A stretch of 59,156 bases of DNA. It comes from Stenotrophomonas maltophilia D457. Lineage in GTDB: Bacteria; Pseudomonadota; Gammaproteobacteria; Xanthomonadales; Xanthomonadaceae. A model generated the notes under the pieces. The model worked only from the letters and a program-made list of their open reading frames with translations. It made no database searches and was not told where the DNA came from. Below are positions 34,533 to 42,523 of this stretch, piece by piece. The stretch spans positions 4,710,001 through 4,769,156 of the forward strand of contig NC_017671.1 in the NCBI RefSeq assembly GCF_000284595.1. Reading direction: 5' to 3'. Position numbers and translations under genes: made by a program. Every line of letters begins with the position of its first letter. Position 1 is the stretch's first letter.

Positions 34533-34833
34533 CGCACTTGCGCTGCTGGAAGGCGACACCCTGCGCCTGCGCGGGGTGCTTGACCGTGCCGCGGTGATCG
34601 CACTGTGGCCGCAGCTGCAGGCCCTGCCGGCCAAGCTGGCGCGGCTGGAGCTGGGTGAGGTCGAGCGCGTGGACAGCGCCGGCCTGGCGCTGCTGGCCGA
34701 GCTGGCGGCCCGTGCACGCAAGGCGGGCCATGCGCTGGCCATCTCCGGCGCGCCCGCCGGCTTCAACGAGCTGAGCGCAGCCTACCGGCTGTCGCCCGAC
34801 CTGGATTTCAACGCTACTTCTGCTGCGAGCTGA
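34522..34833 (+). CDS. mlaB: STAS-domain protein MlaB
   Basis: A 103-residue cytoplasmic STAS-domain protein that stabilises and stimulates the MlaF ATPase. The pattern LRLRGVLDRAAVIALWPQL, LELGEVERVDSAGLALLAELAARA and ALAISGAP is that of the STAS fold, with the conserved DSAGLALL loop. It starts inside the end of mlaC (11-bp overlap) and its TGA lies one base before mlaA. Confidence 0.92.
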   Translation: MASNALALLEGDTLRLRGVLDRAAVIALWPQLQALPAKLARLELGEVERVDSAGLALLAELAARARKAGHALAISGAPAGFNELSAAYRLSPDLDFNATSAAS

Positions 34834-34834
34834 C

Positions 34835-35845
34835 ATGAACGTCGTACGCACTTTCCCCCTGATCCTCCTGGCCACCGCCCTGACCGCCTGTGCCGGCAAG
34901 CCCGCGCGCAGCGATGCACCGGTCGCCAGCACCGTGGTTGCGCCCGGCCCCGCTGCTCCGGCCGCAACGGCCGATACCGGCGGGGTCGACGCTGCTCCGG
35001 TCGCCTCCGTGGCCAACCCTGCCGAGCCCACCGCTTCAGCGCCGACGGCTGCGCCGCAGGGCATAGAGGCCAGCCCACCGAAGGCCGCAGCGTCCACCGC
35101 CGCCGCCGGCGACGATGATTTCGACGCCCTCTATGGTGGTACCGGCAACACCGGCAACGCGGCGGCCTACGATCCGTGGGAACCGTTCAACCGCAAGGTG
35201 CACACCTTCAACAATGCGGTCGACCGCGGCGTGGCGCGCCCGCTGGCCACCGCCTATACCCATGTGGTGCCGCGCTTCGCGCGCACCGGCGTCAGCAACT
35301 TCTTCAGCAACCTGCGTGCGCCGGTGACCATCACCAACCAGCTGCTGCAGGGCCGTGGTGCCGATGCGTGGGACAGCCTCGGCCGCTTCCTGATGAACAG
35401 CACGCTGGGCATCGGTGGCCTGTTCGATCCAGCCAGCAAGGCGATGGTGCCGCGTCGCAATGAAGACTTCGGCCAGACCCTGGGTGCCTGGGGCTGGCGT
35501 CGTTCGCGCTACGTGGAACTGCCGTTCTTCGGCCCGCGTACCGTACGCGACGTGTTCGGCCTGGCCGGTGACATCCCGTTGTCGCCGATCCGGCGCGTCG
35601 AGGAAGACAAGATCCGCATCGGCCTGCAGGGCCTGCAGCTGGTCGACACCCGCGCACAGCTGCTGGCGATCGACGATCTGCGCGACACCGCAGTGGACGA
35701 ATACGCCCTGGTCCGCGATGCCTGGATGCAGCGCCGCAACTACCAGATCGAGAACGATCTGCGCAGCAAGCGCGACCGCGGCCATGACGATGCCAATTCG
35801 CCGATCCCGGTCGATGCGATGCCGATGCCGCAGTGGACCCACTGA
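34835..35845 (+). CDS. mlaA: Outer-membrane lipoprotein MlaA (VacJ)
   Basis: A 336-residue lipoprotein that removes misplaced phospholipids from the outer leaflet. The signal peptide ends in the lipobox ALTAC. An unusually long Pro/Ala/Thr-rich stretch (about 20-105) precedes the VacJ domain: YDPWEPFNRKVHTFNNAVDR, FSNLRAPVTITNQLLQG, LGRFLMNSTLGIGGLFDPA, FGQTLGAWG and LPFFGPRTVRDVFG. E. coli MlaA is about 85 residues shorter and encoded away from mlaFEDCB; here it closes the operon, 1 bp after mlaB, so all parts are co-expressed. Confidence 0.94.
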   Translation: MNVVRTFPLILLATALTACAGKPARSDAPVASTVVAPGPAAPAATADTGGVDAAPVASVANPAEPTASAPTAAPQGIEASPPKAAASTAAAGDDDFDALYGGTGNTGNAAAYDPWEPFNRKVHTFNNAVDRGVARPLATAYTHVVPRFARTGVSNFFSNLRAPVTITNQLLQGRGADAWDSLGRFLMNSTLGIGGLFDPASKAMVPRRNEDFGQTLGAWGWRRSRYVELPFFGPRTVRDVFGLAGDIPLSPIRRVEEDKIRIGLQGLQLVDTRAQLLAIDDLRDTAVDEYALVRDAWMQRRNYQIENDLRSKRDRGHDDANSPIPVDAMPMPQWTH

Positions 35846-35864
35846 GACCGTGCGACGGTGCATG

Positions 35865-35890
35865 AAAAACCCCGCCTCGGCGGGGTTTTT
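35865..35890. terminator. Bidirectional intrinsic terminator after mlaA
   Basis: AAAAACCCCGCC pairs perfectly with GGCGGGGTTTTT around a 2-nt loop, with further Ts downstream. The A-run before and T-run after let it serve both the mla operon and the convergent glutathione peroxidase gene. Confidence 0.92.
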
Positions 35891-35900
35891 CTTTTCCGGT

Positions 35901-35925
35901 GGGTGCCAACCCTGGGTTGGCACGC
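35901..35925. repeat. REP palindrome (GTGCCAACC-GGTTGGCAC type)
   Basis: GTGCCAACCCTGGGTTGGCAC (35903-35923, 9-bp arms) follows the terminator. Relatives with the same arms but a CAAG centre lie at 42499, 48833 and 51074. Confidence 0.8.
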
Positions 35926-35930
35926 CGTGC

Positions 35931-36476
35931 TCAGGCCGCCAGCGCGGCCTCGATGGCCTCGCGCAGGCGCGCGTCATCGGCGGCCACGTCCGGGGCAAAG
36001 CGTGCGACGACCTTGCCATCACGGCCGACCAGGAACTTCTCGAAGTTCCACAGCACCGCCGGTGCCGGATGGATCGGGATCTCCTTGCTGGCCAGGCGCT
36101 CACGCAGCGGGCCTTCGCCGATCGACTGCGGCTGCGCGGCGGTCAGCTGCTGGTACAGCGGGTGGGTGTCCTCGCCAGCCACGCTGATCTTGGAGAACAT
36201 CGGGAAACTGACATCGTAGGTGAGCTGGCAGAACTGCTGGATCTCGGCCTCGCTGCCCGGCTCCTGGCCAAGGAAGTTGTTGGCGGGGAAGCCCAGCACT
36301 TCCAGGCCCTGCGCGTGCTTTTCCGCATACAGCGCCTGCAGGCCTTCGTACTGCGGGGTCAGGCCGCACTTGGAGGCGACGTTGACCAGCAGCAGCACCT
36401 TGCCCTGGTAGTCGGCAAGCGAGGACGGCTGGCCGTCGATGGTGGTGAGGGGAATGTCCTGGATCGGGGTGCTCAC
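35931..36476 (-). CDS. Glutathione peroxidase family protein
   Basis: A 181-residue cytoplasmic thiol peroxidase (GPx/BtuE family) that reduces hydroperoxides. The catalytic residues are visible: Cys37 in NVASKCGLTPQY, Gln71 in FPANNFLGQEPG, and Trp143-Asn144 in WNFEKFLVG. The active residue is cysteine, so it probably uses thioredoxin as most bacterial members do (family knowledge). Translation begins at GTG 36476 with GGAG eleven bases upstream. A bidirectional terminator and a REP lie downstream. Confidence 0.94.
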   Translation of the reverse strand: MSTPIQDIPLTTIDGQPSSLADYQGKVLLLVNVASKCGLTPQYEGLQALYAEKHAQGLEVLGFPANNFLGQEPGSEAEIQQFCQLTYDVSFPMFSKISVAGEDTHPLYQQLTAAQPQSIGEGPLRERLASKEIPIHPAPAVLWNFEKFLVGRDGKVVARFAPDVAADDARLREAIEAALAA

Positions 36477-36533
36477 GCGGGGGCTCCGGCTACGGCGGGG
36501 AATGGTCCACCAGCATAGCGCCGCGCGCGCTGT

Positions 36534-36594
36534 TGTAGAGCCGAGCCCATGCTCGGCTGATGGTATGGCAGCCGAGCGTGGGCTCGGCTCTACA
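36534..36594. repeat. Paired REP forming a 61-bp inverted repeat (TGTAGAGCCGAGC type)
   Basis: TGTAGAGCCGAGCCC (36534-36548) and GGGCTCGGCTCTACA (36580-36594) are perfect reverse complements, each followed inward by its own small hairpin (GAGCCCATGCTC; GCCGAGCGTGGGCTCGGC), so the DNA is a REP doublet. A close copy is at 47521-47582 and a single-unit relative at 22570. Confidence 0.85.
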
Positions 36595-36602
36595 GGCAGG
36601 AT

Positions 36603-36992
36603 TCAGTCCACGCAGATCGTGCCCTGCGCCTTGCCATCATCGATGCGCTGGCGGCACCCGAAGTTCTGGCGCACATCACGCTGGCAGGTACCGGTGGCGG
36701 CACTGCCGGCGGCCACCTCGGCTCCGGCCAGGCACTGGCCCGTGCAGTCGCTCTTGCGGCTGCAGGCCTTGCCGGCGTCCGCATAGGGAATCACGCACTG
36801 CTCGCGCTGCAGGCGGCCGAGCCGCTGCAGCGTGCCGCCAGCGGCCTGGCAGTCGACGTCACGTGCTTCGCGGTAGGCCTCGCTGGCTTCCGGCGCAGGA
36901 GCGGCCGTAGTCGTGTCGGCGACCGGGGGCGTGCTGCTGCACGCAGCCAGCAACGCAGCCAGGACAAGAACGGCACAGGAGCGCAAGCGCAT
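36603..36992 (-). CDS. Cysteine-rich lipoprotein, function unknown
   Basis: A 129-residue putative lipoprotein: signal MRLRSCAVLVLAALLAAC with lipobox LLAAC, then a short Pro/Thr/Ala linker and a domain with eight cysteines (VDCQ, EQCVI, KACSRKSDCTGQC, GTCQ, FGCRQ, TICVD) that could form four disulfides in the periplasm or at the surface. I do not recognise the family. ATG 36992 is chosen because it begins the signal peptide; the longer frame overlaps the end of rmuC. It sits between a REP doublet and rmuC on the same strand. Confidence 0.7.
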   Translation of the reverse strand: MRLRSCAVLVLAALLAACSSTPPVADTTTAAPAPEASEAYREARDVDCQAAGGTLQRLGRLQREQCVIPYADAGKACSRKSDCTGQCLAGAEVAAGSAATGTCQRDVRQNFGCRQRIDDGKAQGTICVD

Positions 36993-37053
36993 GTCGATAC
37001 CCGCCACGGACTCAGGGTGCCCAGCATAGCCAGGCGCAGGTGCACGGGACGTG

Positions 37054-38622
37054 TCAACCCGCATTGCCGTCCTCGTCGTCCTCCGGCGCGCCCAGCTGCT
37101 GCATCGGGTCCGGGGTCAGCTCCGGGGGCAGCGCGCGCTTGGCCTTGCTGCCCAGTTCGGCAAGCCGACGGGCGCGGCTGATGGCCGACTGCGGCGAATC
37201 GATCAGGCGATTGCGCGCATCGGCGTAGGCCTTGCCGGCATCGTCCAGCTTCTTGCCCATGGCGGTGAAGTCCTGCAGGAACCCGGTCAGGGCGTCCAGC
37301 ACCAGACCGCCGGCCTCGCTGATCTTCAGCGCCTGCTTCTGCACCTTGTCGCGCGTCCACAGGCGCTCGGCCACGCGCAGCAGCGCCATCAGGGTGTTGG
37401 GCGAGGCGAACACCACGCGGTTGTCGAAGGCGAACGCCTGCAGGCTGCCATCGGCGCCCAGTGCGGCTGACAAGGCACCCTCGATGGGAACGAAGGCGAT
37501 GGTGATGTCCAGCGTCTCGCTGCCCAACGCCTTCGGATAATTCTTCTCGCCCAGGTCCTTAACGTGCTGGCGCAGCGCAACCGCGTGCCTGCGCAACGCG
37601 TCTTCCGACTGCTCCGGGGTAGTGGCATTCATGGCTTCCTGCCAGGCGATCAGGTTCACCTTGCTGTCGATCACCACGCTGCGTTCGTCGGGGAACTGCA
37701 CCACCACGTCCGGTCGCAGGCGCGCACCTTCGTCATCCACGGCATGCTTCTGCCGCTGGTAGTGCACGCCCTCTTCCAGCCCCGATCCGCGCAGTACGTT
37801 GTCGAGCATCAGCTCGCCCCAGTCGCCGCGGACCTTGGCATTGCCCTTCAGCGCATTCGTCAGCGCCGATGCCTGCGCCGCCATGTCCTGGTTGAGCGTC
37901 TTCAGTTCGCCCACCGCACCCAGCAGGCTGGCGCGTTGCCGCGCTTCCTCGCCATACAGCGTATCGACGCGGGTGCGGAAATCGCCCAGCTTGTCGGCGA
38001 ACGGCTTGAGCAGCCCCTCGATGTCCGCGCGTGACTGCACTGTCGCCTGCCGCACGTTCTTCTCGAACTGCTGTCCGCGTTCGTCGAACACCTTGCCCGC
38101 CAGTTCGGCGAAGGCGCCCGACAGCTTTTCCTTGGCGGTATCAAGATAGCTGCGCAGTTCGGCACTGGCCCGTTCGGAGTGCTGCAGATTGGCCACCGCG
38201 CGGGCATGTTCACCGTGCAACTGCTGGTAGCGCTGCTGCGCCTGCTGCAGCTCGCTGCTGGTCTCCGCAACGGCAGCGCGCGCCTGCGCCAGGGCCGCTT
38301 CACGTTCGGCCAGCTGTGCTTCGCGACTGGCCGACAGCGCTGCTTCGCGCTCCACCCGGGCGGTCAGCGTAGTGACGGCCTGTGCGTGCTGCTGGCTGCG
38401 GCTCCGTTCGTTCTCCAGTTCAGCGCTCAGCGCATCGAGGCGGCCGCGCAGCTGGCCGGCATCGACCAGGGCGAGGCGATGCTGTTCGCGTTCGCTGTCC
38501 AGCAGCCGCTGCAGTTCGTCGGAGGGTGCACCGCCAGCACTGCGACGCCACAGCAGCACCAGCGCGACCAGGGTCGCCAGCAGCAGGACCACTGCCAGGA
38601 TCATGAGGACTTCGATATTCAT
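37054..38622 (-). CDS. rmuC: DNA recombination protein RmuC
   Basis: A 522-residue RmuC protein, thought to limit inversions at short inverted repeats. One N-terminal helix (residues 4-25), a long coiled coil (about 35-195), then the RmuC nuclease-like domain: VRGDWGELMLDNVLRGSGLEEGVHY-type segment, LRPDVVVQFPDERSVVIDSKVNL with PD-(D/E)xK-like residues, and FVPIEGALSAAL, VVFASPNTLMALLR. The C-terminal tail is Pro/acidic. It is divergent from the GST gene with a 56-bp gap. Confidence 0.94.
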   Translation of the reverse strand: MNIEVLMILAVVLLLATLVALVLLWRRSAGGAPSDELQRLLDSEREQHRLALVDAGQLRGRLDALSAELENERSRSQQHAQAVTTLTARVEREAALSASREAQLAEREAALAQARAAVAETSSELQQAQQRYQQLHGEHARAVANLQHSERASAELRSYLDTAKEKLSGAFAELAGKVFDERGQQFEKNVRQATVQSRADIEGLLKPFADKLGDFRTRVDTLYGEEARQRASLLGAVGELKTLNQDMAAQASALTNALKGNAKVRGDWGELMLDNVLRGSGLEEGVHYQRQKHAVDDEGARLRPDVVVQFPDERSVVIDSKVNLIAWQEAMNATTPEQSEDALRRHAVALRQHVKDLGEKNYPKALGSETLDITIAFVPIEGALSAALGADGSLQAFAFDNRVVFASPNTLMALLRVAERLWTRDKVQKQALKISEAGGLVLDALTGFLQDFTAMGKKLDDAGKAYADARNRLIDSPQSAISRARRLAELGSKAKRALPPELTPDPMQQLGAPEDDEDGNAG

Positions 38623-38678
38623 GCGATCAGTTTAGCCCCGCTGCGCTAGGCTGGGTCGGTCTGCCCCGGAAGCCCCCA

Positions 38679-39281
38679 ATGCTCGCTCTGTACGGAAAGC
38701 CCACCTCCATCAACGTGCGCAAGGTGCTGTGGCTGTGCGTCGGCCTCGACCTGCCACTTCACCACGAGCCAGCGCCGCCGGCGGACCTGCTGGCCACACT
38801 GAACCCGAACCGGCAGGTGCCGGTGCTGCGCGATGGCGGCTTCGTGCTGTGGGAATCCAACAGCATCTGCCGCTACCTGGCCGTACGCGCTGGCCGTGAT
38901 GACCTGCTGCCCCGCGCGGCACAGGATCGTGCGCGGGTCGAACAATGGATGGACTGGCAGGCCAGCGACCTCAACAGTGCTTGGCGGCACGTGTTCATGG
39001 CACGCGTGCGCCAGCATCCGGACTACCCGGACGATGCCCGCGCCGAGGCCAGCCTGGCCCAGTGGAACGGCTTGATGGGCGTGCTTGATGCCCAGTTGGC
39101 CGCTGGCGGCTACGCCGCTGGCAACACCTTCACCCTCGCCGACATCGTGCTCGGGCTGTCGACCCAGCGCTGGCGCAGCACACCGGGCCACAAGCCGGCG
39201 CTGGCACACGTGGGCGCCTGGTTCGAGCGCCTGCGCCAGCAGCCCGGTTTCGCCGAACACGTCGACAACGGCGTGGCCTGA
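38679..39281 (+). CDS. Glutathione S-transferase family protein
   Basis: A 200-residue protein of the GST superfamily. The thioredoxin-fold N-terminal domain has LYGKPTSINVRKVLWLC, NPNRQVPVLRDGGFVLWESNSICRYL with the glutathione-binding ES pair near residues 64-65; the all-helical C-terminal domain contains the N-capping segment GNTFTLADIVLG. It likely conjugates glutathione to an electrophile; the substrate cannot be inferred. A GGGGTC-type palindrome follows 4 bp after the stop. Confidence 0.9.
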   Translation: MLALYGKPTSINVRKVLWLCVGLDLPLHHEPAPPADLLATLNPNRQVPVLRDGGFVLWESNSICRYLAVRAGRDDLLPRAAQDRARVEQWMDWQASDLNSAWRHVFMARVRQHPDYPDDARAEASLAQWNGLMGVLDAQLAAGGYAAGNTFTLADIVLGLSTQRWRSTPGHKPALAHVGAWFERLRQQPGFAEHVDNGVA

Positions 39282-39285
39282 GGCA

Positions 39286-39322
39286 GGGGTCAGATCCTTT
39301 CCCGGGAAAGATATCTGACCCC
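39286..39322. repeat. GGGGTC-GACCCC palindromic repeat
   Basis: GGGGTCAGATCCTTTCCC and GGGAAAGATATCTGACCCC form a long imperfect hairpin between the GST gene and the convergent dehydrogenase gene. Same family as 21982, 22617, 48795, 48880, 52325 and 52371. Confidence 0.8.
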
Positions 39323-39345
39323 AAGGGCGCGGGAACGATCCGGCG

Positions 39346-40353
39346 TTACCAGCCTTCCAGCACGATCTTGCCCTTGGCGCGGTGGCTCTCCAGCAGCGCG
39401 TGGGCGCGCCGCAGGTTGGCCGCGTCGATGCGCCCGAAGTGCTCGCCCAGCGTGGTCTGCAGCACGCCCGTGTCGATCAGCTCGGCCACACGGTTCAGCA
39501 GGTCGTGCTGGCGCTGCATGTCGGCGGTGCGGTACAGCGGCCGGGTGAACATCGACTCCCAGTGCAGTGACAACGCCTTGCGCTTGAGCGCCATCACGTC
39601 CACCTGGCCAGGATCATCGATCAGCCCCAGCTGGCCCTGCGGCGCCAGCAGTTCCACGATCTGCGCGTAGTACTGGTCGGAGTGGGTCAGGCTGGCCACA
39701 TGCTGCACTTCGCTGATGCCGAGCCGCGCCAGTCCCTCGGCCAGCGGCAGGCGGTGGTCGATCACGTGGTGCGCGCCCATTGCGTATGCCCAGTCCTGGG
39801 TATCCGGACGCGAGGCGGTGCCGATCACGGTCAGCCTGGTCAGCTTCCGCGCCAGCTGCACCAGGATCGAACCGACACCACCGGCAGCACCGATCACCAG
39901 CAGGGTCTGGCCCTCGCCACCACCCTCGGGGATGCGCAGGCGGTCGAACAGCAGCTCCCAGGCGGTGATTGCAGTCAATGGCAGCGCCGCGGCGGCGGCA
40001 TCATCGAGGCTGGCCGGCTTGCGCCCGACGCTGCGCTCGTCCACCAGCTGGTACTCGGCATTGCTGCCCGGGCGGTCGATGACGCCGGCGTAGTAGACCG
40101 CGTCGCCGGGCTGGAACAGGGTCACCTCGCTGCCCACCGCGTCGACGATGCCGACCGCATCCCAGCCCAGTACGCGCGGGCCATCGGTGGCCACGCCGCG
40201 GCGGACCTTGGTGTCGACCGGGTTCACCGCCACCGCGCGTACCGCCACGCGCAGGTCGCGGGGGCCGGGCTGCGGCAGCTCCAGTTCGATGTCGATCAGG
40301 GCCCGGGCATCATCGATCGGCAGGCCGGCGTGGGTATAGGCAATGGCGCGCAT
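39346..40353 (-). CDS. Zinc-type alcohol dehydrogenase family / quinone oxidoreductase-like protein
   Basis: A 335-residue medium-chain dehydrogenase/reductase. The GroES-like half has VAVNPVDTKVRRG and VLGWDAVGIVDAVGSEVTLFQPGDAV; the Rossmann half has LLVIGAAGGVGSILVQLARKL (AAGGVG dinucleotide motif) and YAMGAHHVIDH. Zinc-binding cysteines are absent, so it is a zinc-independent quinone-oxidoreductase-type NADPH enzyme despite the family name. ATG 40353 is chosen because the protein then starts MRAIAYTHAGLPI; the frame upstream overlaps the divergent LysR gene, which probably regulates it. Confidence 0.9.
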   Translation of the reverse strand: MRAIAYTHAGLPIDDARALIDIELELPQPGPRDLRVAVRAVAVNPVDTKVRRGVATDGPRVLGWDAVGIVDAVGSEVTLFQPGDAVYYAGVIDRPGSNAEYQLVDERSVGRKPASLDDAAAAALPLTAITAWELLFDRLRIPEGGGEGQTLLVIGAAGGVGSILVQLARKLTRLTVIGTASRPDTQDWAYAMGAHHVIDHRLPLAEGLARLGISEVQHVASLTHSDQYYAQIVELLAPQGQLGLIDDPGQVDVMALKRKALSLHWESMFTRPLYRTADMQRQHDLLNRVAELIDTGVLQTTLGEHFGRIDAANLRRAHALLESHRAKGKIVLEGW

Positions 40354-40444
40354 GGCAGCGGTCCAGTGGGGAAGGAGGCGACAGGTTGCGCCGCGCGCGC
40401 TCCCTCGGAAAGGCGCAGAATCGGGCAGCACTTTCACTCTGGCG

Positions 40445-41416
40445 ATGAAGATGATCCGCTTCGACGATCTGCAGCTGTTCGTCCGCACTGCCGCGCTGGG
40501 CAGCTTCTCGCAGGCCGCCCGCGAGGCCGACCTGCTGCCCGGGCAGGTCGCTGCGGCGGTGGCTCGGCTGGAGCGCGAGCTGGACCTGCGCCTGTTCGTG
40601 CGCACGACCCGCAGCCTGCGCCTGACCGGCGAGGGCGCGCTCTACCTGCCGTATGCGCAGGAGGTGCTGGCCACCCTGCGCGAAGGCCAGGCCCGCGTGC
40701 AGGGCGAGGACACCGAGCTGCACGGCATCCTGCAGCTGTCGGCGCCGTCGGACTTCGGCCGCAACCTGCTGTTGCCCTGGCTGAGCGCGTTCCGCGCCGC
40801 GCACCCGCGGCTGCGCCTGCACCTGCGCCTGTCCGACGAGGTCGCCGACGTGTTCCGCGAACCGGTCGACGTGGCCATCCGCATCGGCCACTTCGATGAC
40901 GCCAACTACGTAGCCCTGCCCCTGCTGGAAGGCAACCGGCGCGTGCTGGCCGCCTCACCCGGCTACCTGCAGCGGCGTGGCCCGCCCACGCGCCTGGAGG
41001 ATCTGCGCGAGCACGACTGCTTGGTCTATCAACTCAATGGCCGCGCCTACGATCGCTGGTCGTTCGAGGTGGACGGGCGCCGCAGCGTGGTTCCGGTACG
41101 CGGCCCGCTGGTCTGCGACGACGCCGACGTGGTGCGGCGCTGGGCCGTGGCCGGCGAAGGCATCACCTACAAGTCCTGGCTGGACCTGCGCGAGGATGTG
41201 CTGGCCGGGCGCCTGCAGGTGCTGCTGGACGGCGTTGGCAGCAGCATCCCGCTGCAGCTGGTGTGCCCGCATCGCAAGCAGTTCTCACCCGCCGTGCGGC
41301 AGCTGCACGCGCAGCTGCGCCAGCACCTGCAACCGCTGCTGTCCGGGATGCCGGTTGGCCCCACCGGCCCCCTGTCGCCCGCCGCAGCGCTGGCCGACAA
41401 TGGCGGCCCCCCGTAA
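40445..41416 (+). CDS. LysR family transcriptional regulator
   Basis: A 323-residue LysR-type regulator: HTH region FDDLQLFVRTAALGSFSQAAREADLLPGQVAAAVARLERELDLRLF (residues about 5-50, described as a family match), then the effector domain with LQLSAPSDFGRNLLLPWL and DVAIRIGHFDD. Effector unknown. ATGs at 40445 and 40451 are both possible; neither has a ribosome site. It is transcribed away from the dehydrogenase gene across a 91-bp gap, the usual arrangement for a LysR protein and its target, and is followed by a LysE-type exporter 15 bp downstream. Confidence 0.9.
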   Translation: MKMIRFDDLQLFVRTAALGSFSQAAREADLLPGQVAAAVARLERELDLRLFVRTTRSLRLTGEGALYLPYAQEVLATLREGQARVQGEDTELHGILQLSAPSDFGRNLLLPWLSAFRAAHPRLRLHLRLSDEVADVFREPVDVAIRIGHFDDANYVALPLLEGNRRVLAASPGYLQRRGPPTRLEDLREHDCLVYQLNGRAYDRWSFEVDGRRSVVPVRGPLVCDDADVVRRWAVAGEGITYKSWLDLREDVLAGRLQVLLDGVGSSIPLQLVCPHRKQFSPAVRQLHAQLRQHLQPLLSGMPVGPTGPLSPAAALADNGGPP

Positions 41417-41431
41417 CAGAAGAGCACCGCC

Positions 41432-42061
41432 ATGCCGTGGATGGGCATCCAGGACCTGTGGACGTTTCTGGTCGCCGTGCTGGTGTTTCTCGCCCTGCCC
41501 GGTCCCGGTACCTTCACGCTGCTGACTGCCACCGGCCGTGGCGGCGTGCGCGGCGGCTACACCGCACTGGCCGGCCTGCTGGTCGGCGACCAGATCCTGA
41601 TGTGGCTGGCGCTGGCCGGCGTGGCGGCGCTGCTCAAGGCCAATCCTCTGGTATTCCACGCCGTGCAGTACCTCGGCGCGGCCTACCTGGTGTGGGTCGG
41701 CATCAGCCTGCTGCGCACGCCCAAGCACGAGGGCGGCGACGCCGGCCCGATCCGCATGCAACCCGGCCGCTACTTCCAGCAGGCGATCCTGGTCAGCCTG
41801 CTCAACCCGAAGGCGATCCTGTTCTACATGGCCTTCCTGCCGTTGTTCATCGATCCGAAGGCGCACCAGGGCATCGCCACCTTCGCCGCGCTGGCCGGCA
41901 TCATCCTGGTGGTCAGCATCGCCTACTGCTCGATGCTGATCGGCGTGGGCAACCTGGCCCGCCGCCGGTTGATCCAGCACCCGCGGATCAGCGATGCGCT
42001 GCGCCGCGTGGCCGGCCTGTTCCTGGTGGGGTTCGGCATCCGCCTGGGGCTGAACGGATGA
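41432..42061 (+). CDS. LysE family translocator
   Basis: A 209-residue inner-membrane exporter of the LysE/RhtB superfamily, which exports amino acids or related small molecules. Six hydrophobic helices are seen, with ALPGPGTFTLLTATGRGG near the N-terminus, YLGAAYLVWVGISLLR and the conserved LLNPKAILFYMAFLPLF. Start ATG 41432 (an ATG at 41441 is an alternative). It overlaps the next small gene by ATGA (42058-42061) and lies downstream of a LysR gene on the same strand, so the three may form one unit. Confidence 0.92.
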   Translation: MPWMGIQDLWTFLVAVLVFLALPGPGTFTLLTATGRGGVRGGYTALAGLLVGDQILMWLALAGVAALLKANPLVFHAVQYLGAAYLVWVGISLLRTPKHEGGDAGPIRMQPGRYFQQAILVSLLNPKAILFYMAFLPLFIDPKAHQGIATFAALAGIILVVSIAYCSMLIGVGNLARRRLIQHPRISDALRRVAGLFLVGFGIRLGLNG

Positions 42062-42495
42062 ACGGGCGGCTGCCACTGCTCGGCATGACCCTGCTGCTGG
42101 CCGGTGCCGCCTCTGCCGGCACCGTGCAGGACCATCGCTGCCTGACGGGCGGTCGCAACGACAACATCCACCTGGAATGGCGCTGGCTGGAAGACGGCCG
42201 GGCCGACGTGCGTTACGCCGGCCAGCGCGAGCGCCTGCCCCTGCACCGGATCTCGATGGAGACCACGGTGCTGGCCGAGGATCGCCCGTACCAGTTCGAC
42301 AGCGTGTGGGAAGAGCGCATCGACGGGCGCCTCAACGGCCGCTACCTGCTGAGCACGCAGGGCGCGCTGGTACTGGATCTGAGCTACGAACGCGCCCGTG
42401 ATGGCCGTCGCACCACCTTCCACGATGACAGCCAGGCGTGGCAGGAGGATGGCTGCCATTGGCCGGGAGGCGTAGCGGCGCGCGTGGTCGATTGA
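42058..42495 (+). CDS. Hypothetical secreted protein
   Basis: A 145-residue protein with a signal peptide (LPLLGMTLLLAGAASAG, likely cut after ASA), followed by a beta-rich, charged mature part containing two cysteines (HRCLTGG and DGCHWPG) that could pair. I recognise no family. Its ATG overlaps the LysE stop by four bases, so it is translationally coupled to the exporter. The frame continues upstream through the lysE gene only as a shadow. Confidence 0.65.
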   Translation: MNGRLPLLGMTLLLAGAASAGTVQDHRCLTGGRNDNIHLEWRWLEDGRADVRYAGQRERLPLHRISMETTVLAEDRPYQFDSVWEERIDGRLNGRYLLSTQGALVLDLSYERARDGRRTTFHDDSQAWQEDGCHWPGGVAARVVD

Positions 42496-42498
42496 AGC

Positions 42499-42523
42499 AT
42501 GCCAACCAAGGTTGGCATCTACC
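42499..42523. repeat. REP palindrome supplying the stop codon of the LysR gene
   Basis: ATGCCAACCAAGGTTGGCAT followed by CTACC; on the minus strand it reads GGTAG then the palindrome. The TAG within its GTAG head (42519-42521) is the stop codon of the convergent LysR gene. Confidence 0.8.
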
